From Paraspadella gotoi (Eukaryota; Chaetognatha), in assembly GCA_051294375.1 (NCBI GenBank), contig CM119268.1, positions 12,841,770 through 12,905,769 of the forward strand: DNA of 64,000 bases, read 5' to 3'. The position numbers and the translations under genes are program-made. The notes below the pieces were generated by a model that worked only from the letters and a program-made list of their open reading frames with translations, was not told the origin of the DNA and made no database searches. Shown one piece after another: positions 1 through 16,468 of the stretch (position 1 is the stretch's first letter; every line of letters begins with the position of its first letter).

Positions 1-1029
1 AAATGTGCGCCTATGCTGGAACCGGAAATGTTCTTAAAGTCCAGGAACTATTGCATATTTGCAGCGAGCACTACGGCGAAAAAACTGGAGGTGACAACAA
101 CAACGAAGATAAAAAAGAGAAAAAAGACGAGGAAAAAAAAGAGGAAAAAGAAAGGGCTGCAGAGATGGGACAACAGCAGGCGGTTGCAGTTTTGGGTATT
201 GCTCTCATCGCGATGGGCGAAGACATTGGATCCGAAATGGCCTTTAGAGCCATGGGGCATCTTCTTCGTTACGGGGAGTTGGTCATTCGCAGAGCAGTTC
301 CACTTGCCCTTGCTTTGCTGTCTCCTTCCAACCCGAAACTCAATATTCTGGACACCCTGTCCAAGTTTTCACATGACAGCGATCCAGAAGTTGCTCACAA
401 TGCAATCTTCGCCATGGGCATTGTAGGCGCGGGAACGAACAATGCCCGGTTGGCGGCAATGTTACGTCAATTGGCGCAGTATCATCAAAAAGACGCCAAT
501 AATCTCTTCATGGTTCGACTCGCGCAGGTAAAAATAAAAGCGCTTGTCATATTTCATGATAAATTAGCTAATTTTTAAAACATTTTCTTAGGGTCTAACT
601 CATTTGGGAAAAGGAACCTTAACGCTTTCGCCATACCACTTCGACCGATCGCTGTTAAGTCCCGTGGCTTTGGCCGGCCTTCTCTCGGTCATGGTATCTT
701 TCCTGGACGTCAAGAATGTAATTCTCGGCAAAAGCCACTATCTTCTATATTGCCTGACCACGGCGATGTATCCGCGAATGCTGGTCACTTTCGACGAAGA
801 GATGCGGCCCGTTCCCGTTACGGTCAGAGTCGGTCAAGCGGTCGATGTCGTTGGCCAAGCCGGAAAGCCAAAGACCATCACTGGTTTTCAGACCCACACA
901 ACTCCCGTCTTGCTGGCGTACGGCGAAAGAGCGGAACTGGCCACTGAGGAATATCTTTCTCTGACGCCAATTATGGAAGGATTTTGCATCCTTCGAAAGA
1001 ACCCTGACTATGAAGCAGAAGTTGCCTAA
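1..1029 (+). CDS. PSMD2: 26S proteasome regulatory subunit RPN1/PSMD2, C-terminal part (5' end outside window)
   Basis: Rpn1 is the large non-ATPase base subunit of the 19S regulatory particle; it receives ubiquitin receptors and shuttle factors in cytosol and nucleus. Two exons are visible, up to 527 and 592-1029, with a 64-bp GT-AG intron. About 320 residues are encoded. The stretch from [14 protein letters not shown] through an acidic/lysine-rich insert and the last PC-type helical repeats ([28 protein letters not shown]) to the end ([28 protein letters not shown]) matches animal PSMD2 almost residue for residue. The ATG at 3 is an internal methionine of the family, so the gene is cut by the window edge and is not truncated in nature. 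An AATAAA lies at 1129-1134, about 100 bp past the stop. Confidence 0.97.
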
Positions 1030-1128
1030 CGTATCTTAACCGATTAGTCTGCTCTCTTTAGACTTTTTCAATCATTATGTTAATGAGATAATTCGTAATT
1101 TCTATTTAAATATTTGCGAACTTATTTT

Positions 1129-1134
1129 AATAAA
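1129..1134 (+). terminator. Polyadenylation signal AATAAA of PSMD2
   Basis: Canonical AATAAA about 100 bp after the PSMD2 stop and about 190 bp before the next start codon. Seen directly; its use is inferred. Confidence 0.6.
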
Positions 1135-1321
1135 AAATGTAAATAACTCCGCAAACACTGAGTGGATATAGTGATCTAGTAAATGTTTTGCTCTGCTTCA
1201 AACATTTTTTTTGTTCATAATTTTAATCTATTCCTAAACAAAAACTCTTTGATAGAACCAAGTTTGTCGAATAACAATAGAACGCTAAAAACTTTTCATT
1301 TATGGGATATAAGCTTGAGAA

Positions 1322-5479
<4,158 letters not shown>

Positions 5480-5919
5480 TTCTGGAAACGACCCATCGAA
5501 TCCTGAAACGGATACTCGCAAAGCCTCCCGCCATATAGAATCCATGGATAGCTTCTGTGATAGCTTCTGTGATAGCTTGCAAACATTCACAATGTACGTT
5601 GTATATATTTCCAATAGGGTGTTATTTGGCTCTCTAGTCGTTAATTTGTAGTTTGATTTTAGTACGAATTCGTTACTGAATCTAATTTTTTTAGGTTCCT
5701 CGGCTTTTCACCTTTGAATTTTTTATACCTAATTTTGCAATCACGGGTCTCTCACGCTATTCAAGCTGTTAATATGTTATATTCACATTAATTTATTTCT
5801 ACTCGGTGGTAATAAAATTTTATGAATTGTTACTGATATTTAAGATATTTTTAGTGTTTTTCAAGATGTATAAAAGATTAAGGAAAAACATTTAATGATT
5901 TTTTTTTTTCGCCCACTTA
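5480..5919. other. Intergenic gap RSPRY1 to MFSD9
   Basis: 440 bp, AT-rich. It holds an AATAAA near 5810 that could end RSPRY1. No further gene or repeat is recognised. Confidence 0.5.
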
Positions 5920-8447
5920 ATGGCTTCAAAAACGGAACAAAGTTATATCCACCAAATAATTTGTCTGAGCGGATTTTTGGATCTGTTCGGCGTTGGTATG
6001 TGTCAGCAGACGTCGATTATATCATTGGTTTTTGTTCTTCACTAAATCACTCACGTATTCACTATTCAGCATTAGTTCTACCCTTTTTACCGACTCATTT
6101 GAAGAGCCTGGCCTTACCTGAATGGCAACGAGGATTCGTTCTCGCAACCTACGGGGCGTCGCAGTTCCTTTCCGGTCCCGTCGTCGGATCTTACAGCGAT
6201 GTCGCTGATCGGAAAACCGTTTTTATTGTCTGCGCATTCTGTTCAGGTTGTGAAGCCGGAGCTATTGCTCGTTTGGCCAGTTCTCTAATGTCGTTACATT
6301 AAACACAGCGATCTCCTATTCCTTCCTTGGCCTTTCCGCTTTTTTCTTGACGGCCTTCTTGGCGCGCCTGCTGACGGGCTTTTTCAAGCACACTCAGACA
6401 ATCTCCAAAGCGATCGTTTACGATTCGCTTGACGGCGACGATCGAAGGCTCTTGGTGGCCCGATTCAACGGAAGCAGTTCTGTCGGTTTCATTCTCGGCC
6501 CTATCGTTGGTAAGGTATGGTGACTTTTTTGTTGTCTTTTTGGTTGATCTGCTTGCCTGATGGCTTGTTTTATGTTTTAAATTTTTATATTATAATTTGT
6601 ATTTTTAATTAATAATGATGCAATGATAAAGTACCTTGTGATATATAATAAATACAAAATTCTTACCCGTTGTTTCGAACCAAGAATCGGCTCCGAATAA
6701 ACTACTAGACCAATATTGATAAAATTTTGCATAAACTAAAAATGTTATTGTTAAAAATGTAAGCATATGACCTAATAAAAACAAATTCGGTATAATTTAT
6801 AAAATACTAAATCATTTTTAAATATTTGGAGAGGTAAAGTATAATTAAACGCTTGTTGTGTATATGTTGAAGTAAATCATTAACCTTAAAACGCTCATTA
6901 TTCATGATTTTATAGGTGATTTGGAGATTGTATGAAATTGGTACAACCAATATAAAAATTATCCATTCATTTAATAAATAAGCTATCTTGCCCCTGACTT
7001 TGGACAGGCTTTGGTGGTTTAAGGCCTCCATCACTCTTACAAGATAATGACATAGCAGGTCCCTGCAAGTTTTCAATCAAGACTCTTTCACAGTCTCGTT
7101 TATTCACTCCCAGATTACCTGGCTTCCCTATCAATGAAGTGGAAAATATTTCAAAGAATGTTTCAATTGTATGAAAAGACCACTCCCTTAAGTATTAGAT
7201 CGGGGAATACTTATTGTACTCCGCACTAGCATCAAAATACAAGGAGCTGAATTTTATGAAATTGGTACAACCAATATAAAAATTATGTATTATGTAATTA
7301 TGTATGTAATAGTCTTGTTTTACATGTATAGAGGTAATGTTTTTAAATATTTGTATTTGCTTTTAATTTTAAGGTGGTCACTTGATGGAGAAATACGGCG
7401 AAAACGGTTTCCTTTTCTCCTGTCTCCTTTCCTCGTTTTTATTCGTCCTTAACTCGACTATGGGATTTCTCCTTCCAAAGAAGCGTCGGCGACGGAGCGA
7501 TGAGTCCGAGGATTTGAACTTGGGGGACACTATTGCCGGGGGAAAGGTTTTTCTGCGAAGACTGATTAATCCTTTTTGCAACGTCAGCCAGCATAACGTC
7601 TGGGATTTGTTTTTTGTCAAATTTTTAGGTAAATCTTTTTCGTTTGCCTTATAATAAGCTTGAAATTTTCATACATAAACAAATTTATGTATTTTGATAC
7701 ACAGGAGGTTGTTCGGTGCTCATTTTTCGATACGATTTAAGCAACAGGTGAAACGGCTATTTGCGATCCTTTTGTGAGAGATGCGTTAATTTCTCATCTT
7801 TACTTGTGAATAGATTAAACGAATTCTATGATGCCTCACCGAAAATCACTGGCTACATAACGTCTTACGGCGCGATTGCAGCTGCTTTCTTTAGCTCATT
7901 TGTAATCGGTATTGCTTCTCGAATATGAGTAGATTTTGTTTTAACAACTCTACTAATGTTGCTTTCTTAGAAAGGATCAGCCCAACTCTGTACCCCGACC
8001 AGAAGTTGACTCTTCTTTACCATACGACGGCGCTCCACGCTTTAGCGCTCTTCCTCCTCTCGACCGCGGCGAATCTTCCGTTCTACGTTTGTTTCGTGAC
8101 GTTGATGAGTTTCACTAACGCCTTGAACCGCGTCAATTTCACCGAAATCACTCTTGACCGTGGAGGCGGTGAAGTTTTCGCGGAGCTTTTGGGTAAATTC
8201 GAAACTTGATGTTCCTATGCATATACTCGATGAATAGCCGTCTAGCCACCCTTTCATTTCTCCGACAGGCCTGTGCCAAAGCGTGATGTCTGTATCGCGT
8301 ATTTTCAGTCCCATCGTGGCGGGATTTGCTCACCAGTTTTTTGGCGCCAACGGGCCGCCTTTTTTGGCCGTTCTCATGGCGGCTCTATCAACCGCATCCA
8401 TTAGGCTTTTTTTATGTCCTAAAGAATATAAAAAAAAGCGGGAATAA
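5920..8447 (+). CDS. MFSD9: Major facilitator superfamily transporter, MFSD9-type
   Basis: Predicted 12-helix MFS membrane transporter; substrate unknown. Reading starts at MASKTEQSYIH and continues through SGFLDLFGV into ALVLPFLPTHLKSL, the MFS loop motif SYSDVADRKTVF between helices 2 and 3, and ARLLTGFFKHTQTISKA, GSSSVGFILGPIVGGHLMEK and ITLDRGGGEVF, ending in a lysine-rich tail. Start helix, GFLDLFG and FKHT...GFILGPIVGG agree with animal MFSD9. At least seven introns interrupt it. Most are under 100 bp, but 6510-7373 (864 bp) is enlarged by repeat family C. The next gene is another, only distantly related MFS protein. Confidence 0.88.
6934..7285 (+). repeat. Dispersed repeat family C, copy 1 (MFSD9 intron)
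   Basis: A 30-bp sequence TGAAATTGGTACAACCAATA... occurs at 6934-6963 and again at 7256-7285 as a direct repeat, enclosing about 290 bp. The interval 6935-7075 has a close inverted copy at about 50440-50590, and a fragment of about 40 bp recurs near 55770. No coding capacity is seen. The family type is unknown; direct repeats could be long-terminal-repeat-like or a satellite unit. Confidence 0.7.
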
Positions 8448-9513
8448 CTAAGTATTATATGTACTTAAGTTTTAACGTTTTAGACTTCACTCGGGATAAA
8501 ACTTTTAGTCATAAGCTCCGACTGTGATTGTTACGACTTTCTATTATTTTTCTTGTGTGAAATCTGGTCTTCTCTAACCGTATTAAAAATTATAGTGCAG
8601 CTAAATAATTTTATAATCAGCGTACTCTATAATTTTGTAAAGGCCAACCTTGAATTTTTCGTCGGATCTGCTTATCGCAGATTCCGACTCGATAATACAC
8701 TTTGTCGGTCCACCCCCACAACAATCTTGTCGGTCATTCGTTAGATCATGTCAGAACATCAAATTATGATAAATTATGCAAAAAAATGATGACTGTCCTT
8801 CCGTCCGTCCCCCCTTAGGAAAAAAATTCAATTACTCAGGATTGGATTGATGGAGTGAGTTGAAATTCTGTGTGTGTGTGTAGGAAACTGTATAATCAAG
8901 CTAGATATAAAGTTTCGATGGAATCGTGCGAGTGGAAATGAGTTTAAATGGAAAAAACAAGTCATATTTACCTGAATTAATATAATTACATTTACTCATA
9001 ATTATTCCAATTATTTATAATTTGATGAATGGATTGAGATGAAACTTTGTGTGTGGGTAGGAAAGTATGTTATTGAGCTGGATATACAGTTTCGATAGAA
9101 TCATACGAGTGGAAAAGTTTAAATATAAAAAACAAAGATCACATTTATAAATTTGAAATCTTTTTAAAGTTTTAAAGTTTCTATCTTTCTCTCATTTTAA
9201 ATGGTTAATTGGCCGATTGATCAGTTGTTTGAATGATTAATTTATAGATTCCTTTGATTTACCGCTAAATTATCGTGAGCAGATTCGACATTGTTTGCTC
9301 AAACTTGTTTATATTCTACTTAAAATAAATAAAACACCAATTTTTATTTAAGATTTTGTATTTATTTTCTTTTGCAGAATTGATCTCATTTAGAACTCCG
9401 GGCAGAAAAACATGGAATTAGGTTGTATTATTCCATTTGTATAATCCCTGCTTCTAAAACTAAGAAGTCAAGTGCAATAAAGTTTACACTTGAATCAACG
9501 CGAATTCGAGAAA
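8448..9513. other. Intergenic gap MFSD9 to MFSD6-like
   Basis: 1066 bp, mostly occupied by a family B repeat copy (8661-9302). A pyrimidine tract ending TTTTGCAG at about 9377 resembles a 3' splice site 130 bp before the next start, perhaps from a 5' UTR intron. Confidence 0.5.
8661..9302 (+). repeat. Dispersed repeat family B, copy 1
   Basis: Starts with a hairpin-forming GTCGGATCTGCTTATCGC followed by AGATTCCGAC, then the family-wide stretch CAGAACATCAAATTATGATA and a CCGTCCGTCC run. Two internal tandem units of about 180 bp follow (around GATGGAATCGTGCGAGTGGA and its variant near 9100). It ends CTAAATTATCGTGAGCAGATTCGAC. Related copies lie at 24.85, 36.73 and 48.47 kb. No coding capacity. 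Terminal hairpin, subterminal inverted repeats and a core tandem repeat resemble non-autonomous Helentron-type elements; that is inference. Confidence 0.8.
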
Positions 9514-12500
9514 ATGAAGCGAAAATTGCGCCACCTTTTGGACGTGAAACGAACTCTGTTGAGCGCCAGCGTCTTCTTTTTCCTCCTTGGCGCCGCTCAA
9601 ACGACGATTATCCCTTTTTTAATCATCTTTTATCGTCGCCTCGGATTCACGCCTCTTCACGTCGGGACGCTATTTTGTATCAAGTCGTTAGTTGCTGCTT
9701 TTGCTGTTCCCCTCTGGTCGCTTTTTTCTAGGTGAGTCAACCAACTCGCTGAATGTTGTGAAATTAAGTAGTATGTCGACATATTTTTTTCTTTTGCCTT
9801 TTTCATACCGCTATATCACAGAACCTATTCCCGCGTGCGCTTTTCTACGTCGGTTGGCATTTTTTTCTTAATTTTGACTTACCTTTTGGTGACGCTCGTT
9901 CCTCGCGTGGATCATCTCCAATGTCGTCTCGGATTGGGAAACCGAGAGTTTTGTCAAAATTTCTTCTCTAACGATTCGCTAACGAGCGATTCCGTAGACG
10001 CCTCTGGTCACGAATTAAATAACAACAGTGGACTGCTCTTCAACGCTATTCCCCTGGGCATCACTGAAAAGTCAAAGTTAGCTTATGTCTCCAGATCTCG
10101 TCCGGACAGTGTCTTTGAGGCGACGAGTATTGGAACCGCTGTTCCTTCAATTGTTGTCTCCACTGCGGAGTCCTATGCGAGCACAACCCAGTCAAAAAAA
10201 CTGCTTCATCGCGTCGAAAAGAGACCGAATTTTACGAGTAACCTTGCGGTAACAGGGACAACGATTGCAACGGCAGCGACGACAACTACAACGACGACTA
10301 CCAATTCTCCCACTGAGAAATCCACAACCACCTTGGATTATTTCGGAAATATATTGAACCCAGACGTGGACGTGGCTGAATCCGGTTTAACTGACGAAAA
10401 AGCTGGAGTCAGCGATGAACATACGCATCATAAGCTAATGGATAAAACTGGAATCGAATCGAATTTCGATGTTGAAGAAAAAGCGACAAATGTTGAAGAT
10501 GAAGACGGGGGCGTTGCCCAAGAAGGTGAAGAAAAGGATAGCTTCGCGATGTCGTCGTCGTCATCGCTTGAAAAAAACCTCACCGCAGCCATTTTGGATT
10601 TGATCAAAAACACCGAGGATGAGGAAAAGAAAAGCCTTTGGACGAAATTCTTGTCGGAGCCTCTCACACAGAAGAGTGAAGAGAAAGCTTGGGAACTAAT
10701 CCACTTGGAGAAAAGCGAAATGAAGAAGAAAACGAAACTGGTTTCCAATAAAGAAAAAGAAAAAGACGAGGCGGATGAAGAAGACGAGGATGGTTTGCAG
10801 TGGGATTGGTGGAAGGCAACGGGGAGAAAAGAAAAAAGGAAGCACCATCACAATAATCGTCACATGGTAGGTTTACCAATTCGGTCATAGCCGAATATCT
10901 ACTGAATAACCAATCGAATTCAATCCCTAGTCTACTCATACGTTGCGTTCGAAAAAGCGTGGCAGACGCTCCGTCAACGGATCTATCATCTTCATGAACG
11001 AAACGCTTAAGTTTACAACTGTATCGAACGAAAAGAGGTTCGAAAAGCGTTGAATGTAAAATTGTAAATTGAGTTTATTTTTATATTATGTTTCCTGTAC
11101 TTTAAAATTAAGTTCGTCGGATTTGTTGACGATCGAGTGGCGCGAGTGGCGATTGACGGTGAGCGAAAATTTTCTGGCCGTCTTCTTCATCGTCGTCGTC
11201 GGTGAGTTTTTTTCGGCGCATGTCTTTCGTCTCATGGACGACGCCTTGCATTATTCCCTGGACGCCATGGATGATTTGGAAAGGTGACTGACTATATAAA
11301 CATTGTTTATTAAACAGCGATGACAAGCGCCGCACTGAATTTAATGCATTCGTTCTCCTCAATGTACAGATACGGCCGCCATTTTGGATCACACTCTCTC
11401 GGCTCCTCGTTCTTACCGATGGTCGTCTGCCTTATTCACGACGCGACAATCGGTCTCGACATCGGCCATGTCGCCCTCGCCGCCCCCAATGCGCCCGTAC
11501 CGAACGGCACAGCGGTCGTCACCACTTTGGATCACCCGCTCGCTGATGAAGAAATCCCGAGCATCATGCTTCACTTTTCATTTTCCGGGGTCATGTTGGC
11601 GATGGCGTCGGTGTTGGTGCTAACCTCGCAATTCGAAACACACCGCGGAAGCGGTTTGTGGACGCGGACATTCAGGGGCCGCCGTCCCGGATGCTTTTAT
11701 CACTCGAGGTTTCTCTGCAGCGACGTCAGGTGAGCGGAAAGGTTTGATTCGGTTCGTTATAATACTTTGACATTTTAATTATATTCAATCCTTCTCCAGA
11801 ATGGCTGTATACGCGTTCGCTGTTTTTATGATGGGAATTGTGTTTGGCGTTGTCGACACTTTCGTCATGTATAGAATGGTCGAACGAGGCTGTGCAACTG
11901 AAACCCCAATGGGTACCATGATGATGGTTCGATTCCTTATCGACGCTATAATGGTTGTCAGGTAATCGATACAAATCAATTTTTATTTGTACGAAAATTT
12001 TTTTAACCGAATGTAATCACAAAGGAAGGACAAATTGATTCATAAGTATGGAAACCGGCACGTCGTCTTCGTCTCTTTTTCCTTTACTCTTTTGGCTGTG
12101 CAATGCATTTTGTACGCGCTTCTCAAGGTAAATTCGAAAAAAAGTGAAACAAAGATGATCGTATTTGTTATTGATTTGTTTCAATTTCTAGAATCCTTGG
12201 ATGTTTGTTATTCCCGAAGTGCTCCATGGCTTTTCAAGGGTGTTCTTTTGGATCGGCGTTCATTCCCTTGTTGAAAATCTCAGGTTGAACTTATTGATAG
12301 ATTGTGAAACGACTTCGTGCATTCATAGTCCAAAACTTAATGTTTGCTTTTTACTCGCAGTAACGCGGAATCGGAACGAAAAATTAAGCAGATGCTGGAA
12401 GGCTGTCATTTAAGGCTTGGATCCGCCATGGGAGCATTTATCGGTGGTCTTACGTATTTTCTGATTGGGGCCGAAGTCATGTTTTACATAGCAGGTACCG

Positions 12501-12960
12501 CAGACTACCAGTGGTAGTATGATTTTCAAACACTTCTCGTGATAATCCTCCCAACTTCGTAATTGATTCAGCTGCGATTAGTCTCTTGCTTCTCCTCCTC
12601 ATTCCGCTCTGCGACCGCGTCGCTCCAACGTCGATGAAGAAGCAATACTCGGTCGTCCTTCTCGACGACGACGAGTTTCAGCCTCTCAAAGTCAAATCTC
12701 ACTTGTCCGGCTCCGATTTAGACGACGACGACTCGGACGACGAGGAAGAGGATTGGTACAGGTGAAGACGAGAAAGATTCGTTGTCATCGCCCGTCTATC
12801 CTATTTCATCGCTTACTTTCCTCGTAGCCGCGCCGAAAAGGAAGTGGAGAAGGAAATCGACGATCGTCCGATCAGAAAAGTCGCCGGCACTGCGAAGAGA
12901 AAGGCCTTCAGCAAATACGGCGGCTCTTTCAAAAACAACAACGATGGGGAAAGAGATTAA
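9514..12960 (+). CDS. Major facilitator superfamily protein, MFSD6/MFSD6-like type
   Basis: Multi-exon membrane protein of roughly 900 residues. The N-terminal pair of helices (SASVFFFLLGAAQTTIIPF, IIFYRRLGFTPLHVG, SLVAAFAVPLWSLFSR) fits the MFSD6 pattern of an MFS half followed by a very long soluble loop. The loop (encoded about 9835-11060) is rich in Ser/Thr, acidic and basic runs. Later helices include SGVMLAMASVLVLTSQ, VYAFAVFMMGIVFGVVDTF, PEVLHGFSRVFFWIG and GSAMGAFIGGL, matching MFSD6-type helices 7-12. The tail is acidic (DDDDSDDEEEDWYS) then basic. The ATG at 9514 is the first methionine in frame. MFSD6-family assignment is good; the exact subtype is not set. Confidence 0.82.
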
Positions 12961-13371
12961 TAAGTGCTTAATCGTTATGACAATTAACTTAGTATTTTTT
13001 TTTTTTTTTTGTGCATTGCAAGATAATTACTTACTTGCGAATTTGATCTGTGTAAAGATTTAGCAATTAATTAAATACCGTTTAATAATATTTTTGATAT
13101 CGCCAATACTAATAGCTTTTCTTGGTTAATGGTGATGGTGCTCACATTTTGCCTTTCTTGTGGCAGGATTATTTTTTGCGGGAATTTTTCTCTTTACACT
13201 CAGTATTGTTCGAAAATGTTAAAAAGGTCTAGTGAACTTATTAATTTTAGGCTATTGGTGACGTTTTTATAGCTTGTTACCATTCAGCAATAAATTGTTA
13301 TTTTACAAAAAATTATCTTTTTTTGAGTCAACATTCCAGAGCCTTTGTTATACACTTTTTTACATTTCTAG
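12961..13371. other. Intergenic gap MFSD6-like to TYW1
   Basis: 411 bp, AT-rich with a 16-T run ending near 13009 just inside the 3' UTR region. No gene or dispersed repeat is recognised. The last bases form a splice-acceptor-like tract (separate entry). Confidence 0.5.
13345..13371 (+). promoter_or_regulatory. 3' splice-site-like tract directly before TYW1 start codon
   Basis: Sequence ACACTTTTTTACATTTCTAG ends exactly at the ATG at 13372. It has a pyrimidine-rich tract and CTAG just like internal introns of this window. It could be the end of a 5' UTR intron or a spliced-leader trans-splice acceptor. Seen directly; use is inferred. Confidence 0.5.
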
Positions 13372-16302
13372 ATGTCTTTGATACTGAATTTTGTGGAGCA
13401 ATGCTTCACCTTTGCCGGCACACACTGGTTGAGCTTCGCTTTTGCCACTCTCTTGACCATCCTGTTTGTCTTACTTAAACTGAGACGCGATTTGCACAGA
13501 AAAATAAAAAAATTGAAAAATGACGCGACGGAACGAAATGTTTCCCATAATAAATCACGTGAGGTACGCATTCTTATTTCTTGTGAAACCGTTATTTTCA
13601 CATCAGAATAAGATAATTAGATTTTTGTTTTAGGAGACGGATATTGCTCTCAAAAGTTGGAGGCCAACTTCTGTCACAATTATTTTCGGTTCTCAAACCG
13701 GAAAAACGAAAAAGTTCGCAGTCGAACTTGAAAAGAGTCTACGCTCTATTCGAATAGTAACATCTCTCATCGATATGTCCAGCTATGACCCCGAGGTATG
13801 GCACTAAAAAGAAATAACGTCATGTTAAATATTGTTTATTTTGACACATTTTCATCCAACAGGACGGTCTCCGAGATTCTTCTCCCAACGTTCTTTTCGT
13901 CTTCATGGTTTCCACCTTCACCGACGGGTCGTTTCCTGAGTCATGTTCTTGGTTTTCCAAGTGGCTCTCCGAATCAGCCACCGACTTTCGCGTCTCAAAG
14001 ACCACGCTGGCAGGGATTAACTTTGCTGTCTTCGGCTGTGGCAACGCCCTGTACGGTGCCAATTTCAACAAAGCGGCTAAGGTGAGATCTTTAGTTAGTG
14101 ACGAAAAAAGGCTTTGTGGAGTTATGGATTCTAACGTTTCATTATCAGGACCTTCATTGCTGGCTCACCGCCTTGGGAGCAAAACCCGTCTCCGTGATCC
14201 AAAGATCGAAAAGTTCTACGTACGACGACCACAAACCGGCTTTGTTTCTTGCGGACGAAAACGTAGACTCCAGCGTTAACGGCGGATTGGAAGCCGACTT
14301 CCAATTCTGGAAGTCTTTAATGCTGACGGCGTTCAAAGAAAATTCTGTCACACTCAGTTCAACGACTCCAAACTGTTCCAACGGAGACCCTATGACTGCT
14401 CAAAAGACTTGCTGCAAGTCTGGTGGCTCCGTCTTGGAAGACCCTTGCCATTGCCTCTCCGAAGAAAAAGAGATTAACAAAGAAGACGACATAGTCGAGC
14501 TGTACGAGACGACTTCGGAGGAAGAGGAGGAGGTTGGGAGTGAAGGAGAAGACGTCGACGTGGAGGACCTTGGCTCCGTCGTAAATAAAGACAAGGACGA
14601 CGACGACAAAGAAAATGTAAACAAATCGAAGACGAAACGAAGACGCATCATCGGTAAAAAGCCCGAAAAGAAAAATGCAGCTCCTAAAGAGATGATTACG
14701 CCCGCGTTGAGAGCCGCCCTCACCAAGCAGGTCATAGGAGTGTGCAGAAATTTTTTAGTTAAACTTGAACGAAACTGCTACTTTACCGTTTCATTCAAAT
14801 TTAGGGTTATCGATTAGTGGGAAGTCATTCCGGCGTCAAACTATGTCGCTGGACGAAATCCATGCTTCGAGGACGCGGAGGATGTTACAAGCACACGTTC
14901 TATGGAATCGAAAGTCACAGGTTAAACCGTATGAATGTAAGGCTTTAGAGAAATGTTAGGAATTTGCTTTGGTTTATTCAGATGTATGGAAGCGACTCCA
15001 TCTTTGGCTTGCGCTAACAAATGCGTTTTCTGCTGGCGACATCACACTAACCCAGTGGGAACAGGTATGGCGGAGTATAAATCTTGGTTTAGGAGCTATC
15101 CCCGATTACTACAGTCTTTTCTCTCTCATAGAATGGCGTTGGCAAATGGACGATCCTCGAACCGTTCTCAACGGCGCCCTGGAGAATCATACGAATCTCA
15201 TCAAGCAGTTCAAAGGAGTTCCCGGTGTTCGAGCCGAGCGTCTTGCTGAAGGCATGAAACCGCAGCACTGCGCCTTGTCTCTCGTCGGGGAACCAATAAT
15301 GTATCCAGAAATCAACAAATTCGTAGACTACCTGCACGACGAAGGTGATACGGGATTGACATAAGTCTAAGGAATGTTTTTCGGAATTTATATATACCCA
15401 AACGCTCCATTCTGTTTATTTAGGAATATCAACATTTTTGGTGACGAATGCTCAGTTTCCAGACGCCATTCGAAACTTGAAACCCGTCACGCAGTTATAC
15501 GTTTCTGTCGACGCCGCAACAAAGGATAGTCTCAAAAAGATTGATCGTCCGCTCTTTCGGGATTTTTGGGAAAGGTGATCGAAATCTAAATTTCCTTTAA
15601 ACTCGGAACTTTCGATTTGAGCATAGAATATCTCCACTGCGCAGGTTTATCGAAAGTCTTCGAGCTTTGTCGGATAAGGGTCAGAGGACTGTGTATCGTC
15701 TCACTCTTGTCAAGTCTTTCAACGTTGAAGAGTTGGAAAACTACGCGTCTCTGGTCAACGAGGGGAAGCCCGACTTCATTGAAATAAAAGGTCAGGTCGC
15801 CGCGGAGACTAATTTTTGTCATAAGCCAGTTTGACAAAGTGTGCCAACATTTTAAGGAGTGACCTATTGCGGAGAATCGATGGCGTCGACCCTAACGATG
15901 GCAAACGTTCCTTGGCACGAGGAAGTCGTCTCCTTCACCACTCAACTCTGTGATCTCCTTGGCAACGCTTACGAACTCGCAGCCGAGCACGAGCACTCCA
16001 ACTGCATCCTCATCGCTCACAAAAAGTTTAAGGTGAAGTCCAGTTCGCAGTGGATTTTGATGATAAATATTTGTGGAAACTGTGTTATTCAGATTGACGG
16101 GGCTTGGCACACCTGGATCGACTACCCCGAGTTCCATCGACTCTCCAAGAAACATCGCGAGACAGGCGTAGCTTTCCGCTCTTTAGATTACGTGGCCAAG
16201 ACGCCCGCTTGGGCGGTTTTCGGTGCCAGCGAGAGAGGATTCGATCCGGACGAAACAAGATGGAAACGGAAGCAGAAGAATAAGGATATTGGCGGGTGTT
16301 GA
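13372..16302 (+). CDS. TYW1: tRNA-yW synthesizing protein 1 (radical SAM, 4-demethylwyosine synthase)
   Basis: TYW1 condenses N1-methylguanosine-37 of tRNA-Phe with carbons from pyruvate to form 4-demethylwyosine, the second step of wybutosine synthesis, probably at the ER surface. Visible order: N-terminal membrane helix (FAFATLLTILFVLLKL), a flavodoxin-like FMN domain with IIFGSQTGKTKKFA, a long acidic linker, then the radical SAM core with the cluster motif C-ANK-C-VF-C, HHTNPVGT, KQFKGVPGVRAERL, HCALSLVGEPIMYPEINKF, YVSVDAATKDSLKKIDRP and the C-terminal GVTYCGES, CEHEHSNC-like EHEHSNC and FGASERGFDP, ending in GGC. All three cluster cysteines are present. About ten short introns; all family parts are found, so the gene looks intact. 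Confidence 0.96.
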
Positions 16303-16468
16303 CGATTGAATGTAAAAAAATCCGGACTCGTGTTTTGGTCGTTGTTTTCTCTAAGAGTCTTAGAGGCAAGGTATTGATTGGTTTTCATAGTGCCTTTACT
16401 ACCCGACGTGGAAATGTTTTCTTTTACGAAGTTATTGTTTAATTTATTTGATACTACCAGGCGAGATT

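Noticed and set aside
3-1029. PSMD2 as a short gene starting at position 3
   Set aside because: The ATG there is an internal methionine of the RPN1 family; the upstream part is outside the window.
5920-12960. Tandem duplication of MFS transporter genes
   Set aside because: The two neighbours belong to different subfamilies (MFSD9 and MFSD6 types) with unlike loops and exon structure, so they are not recent duplicates.
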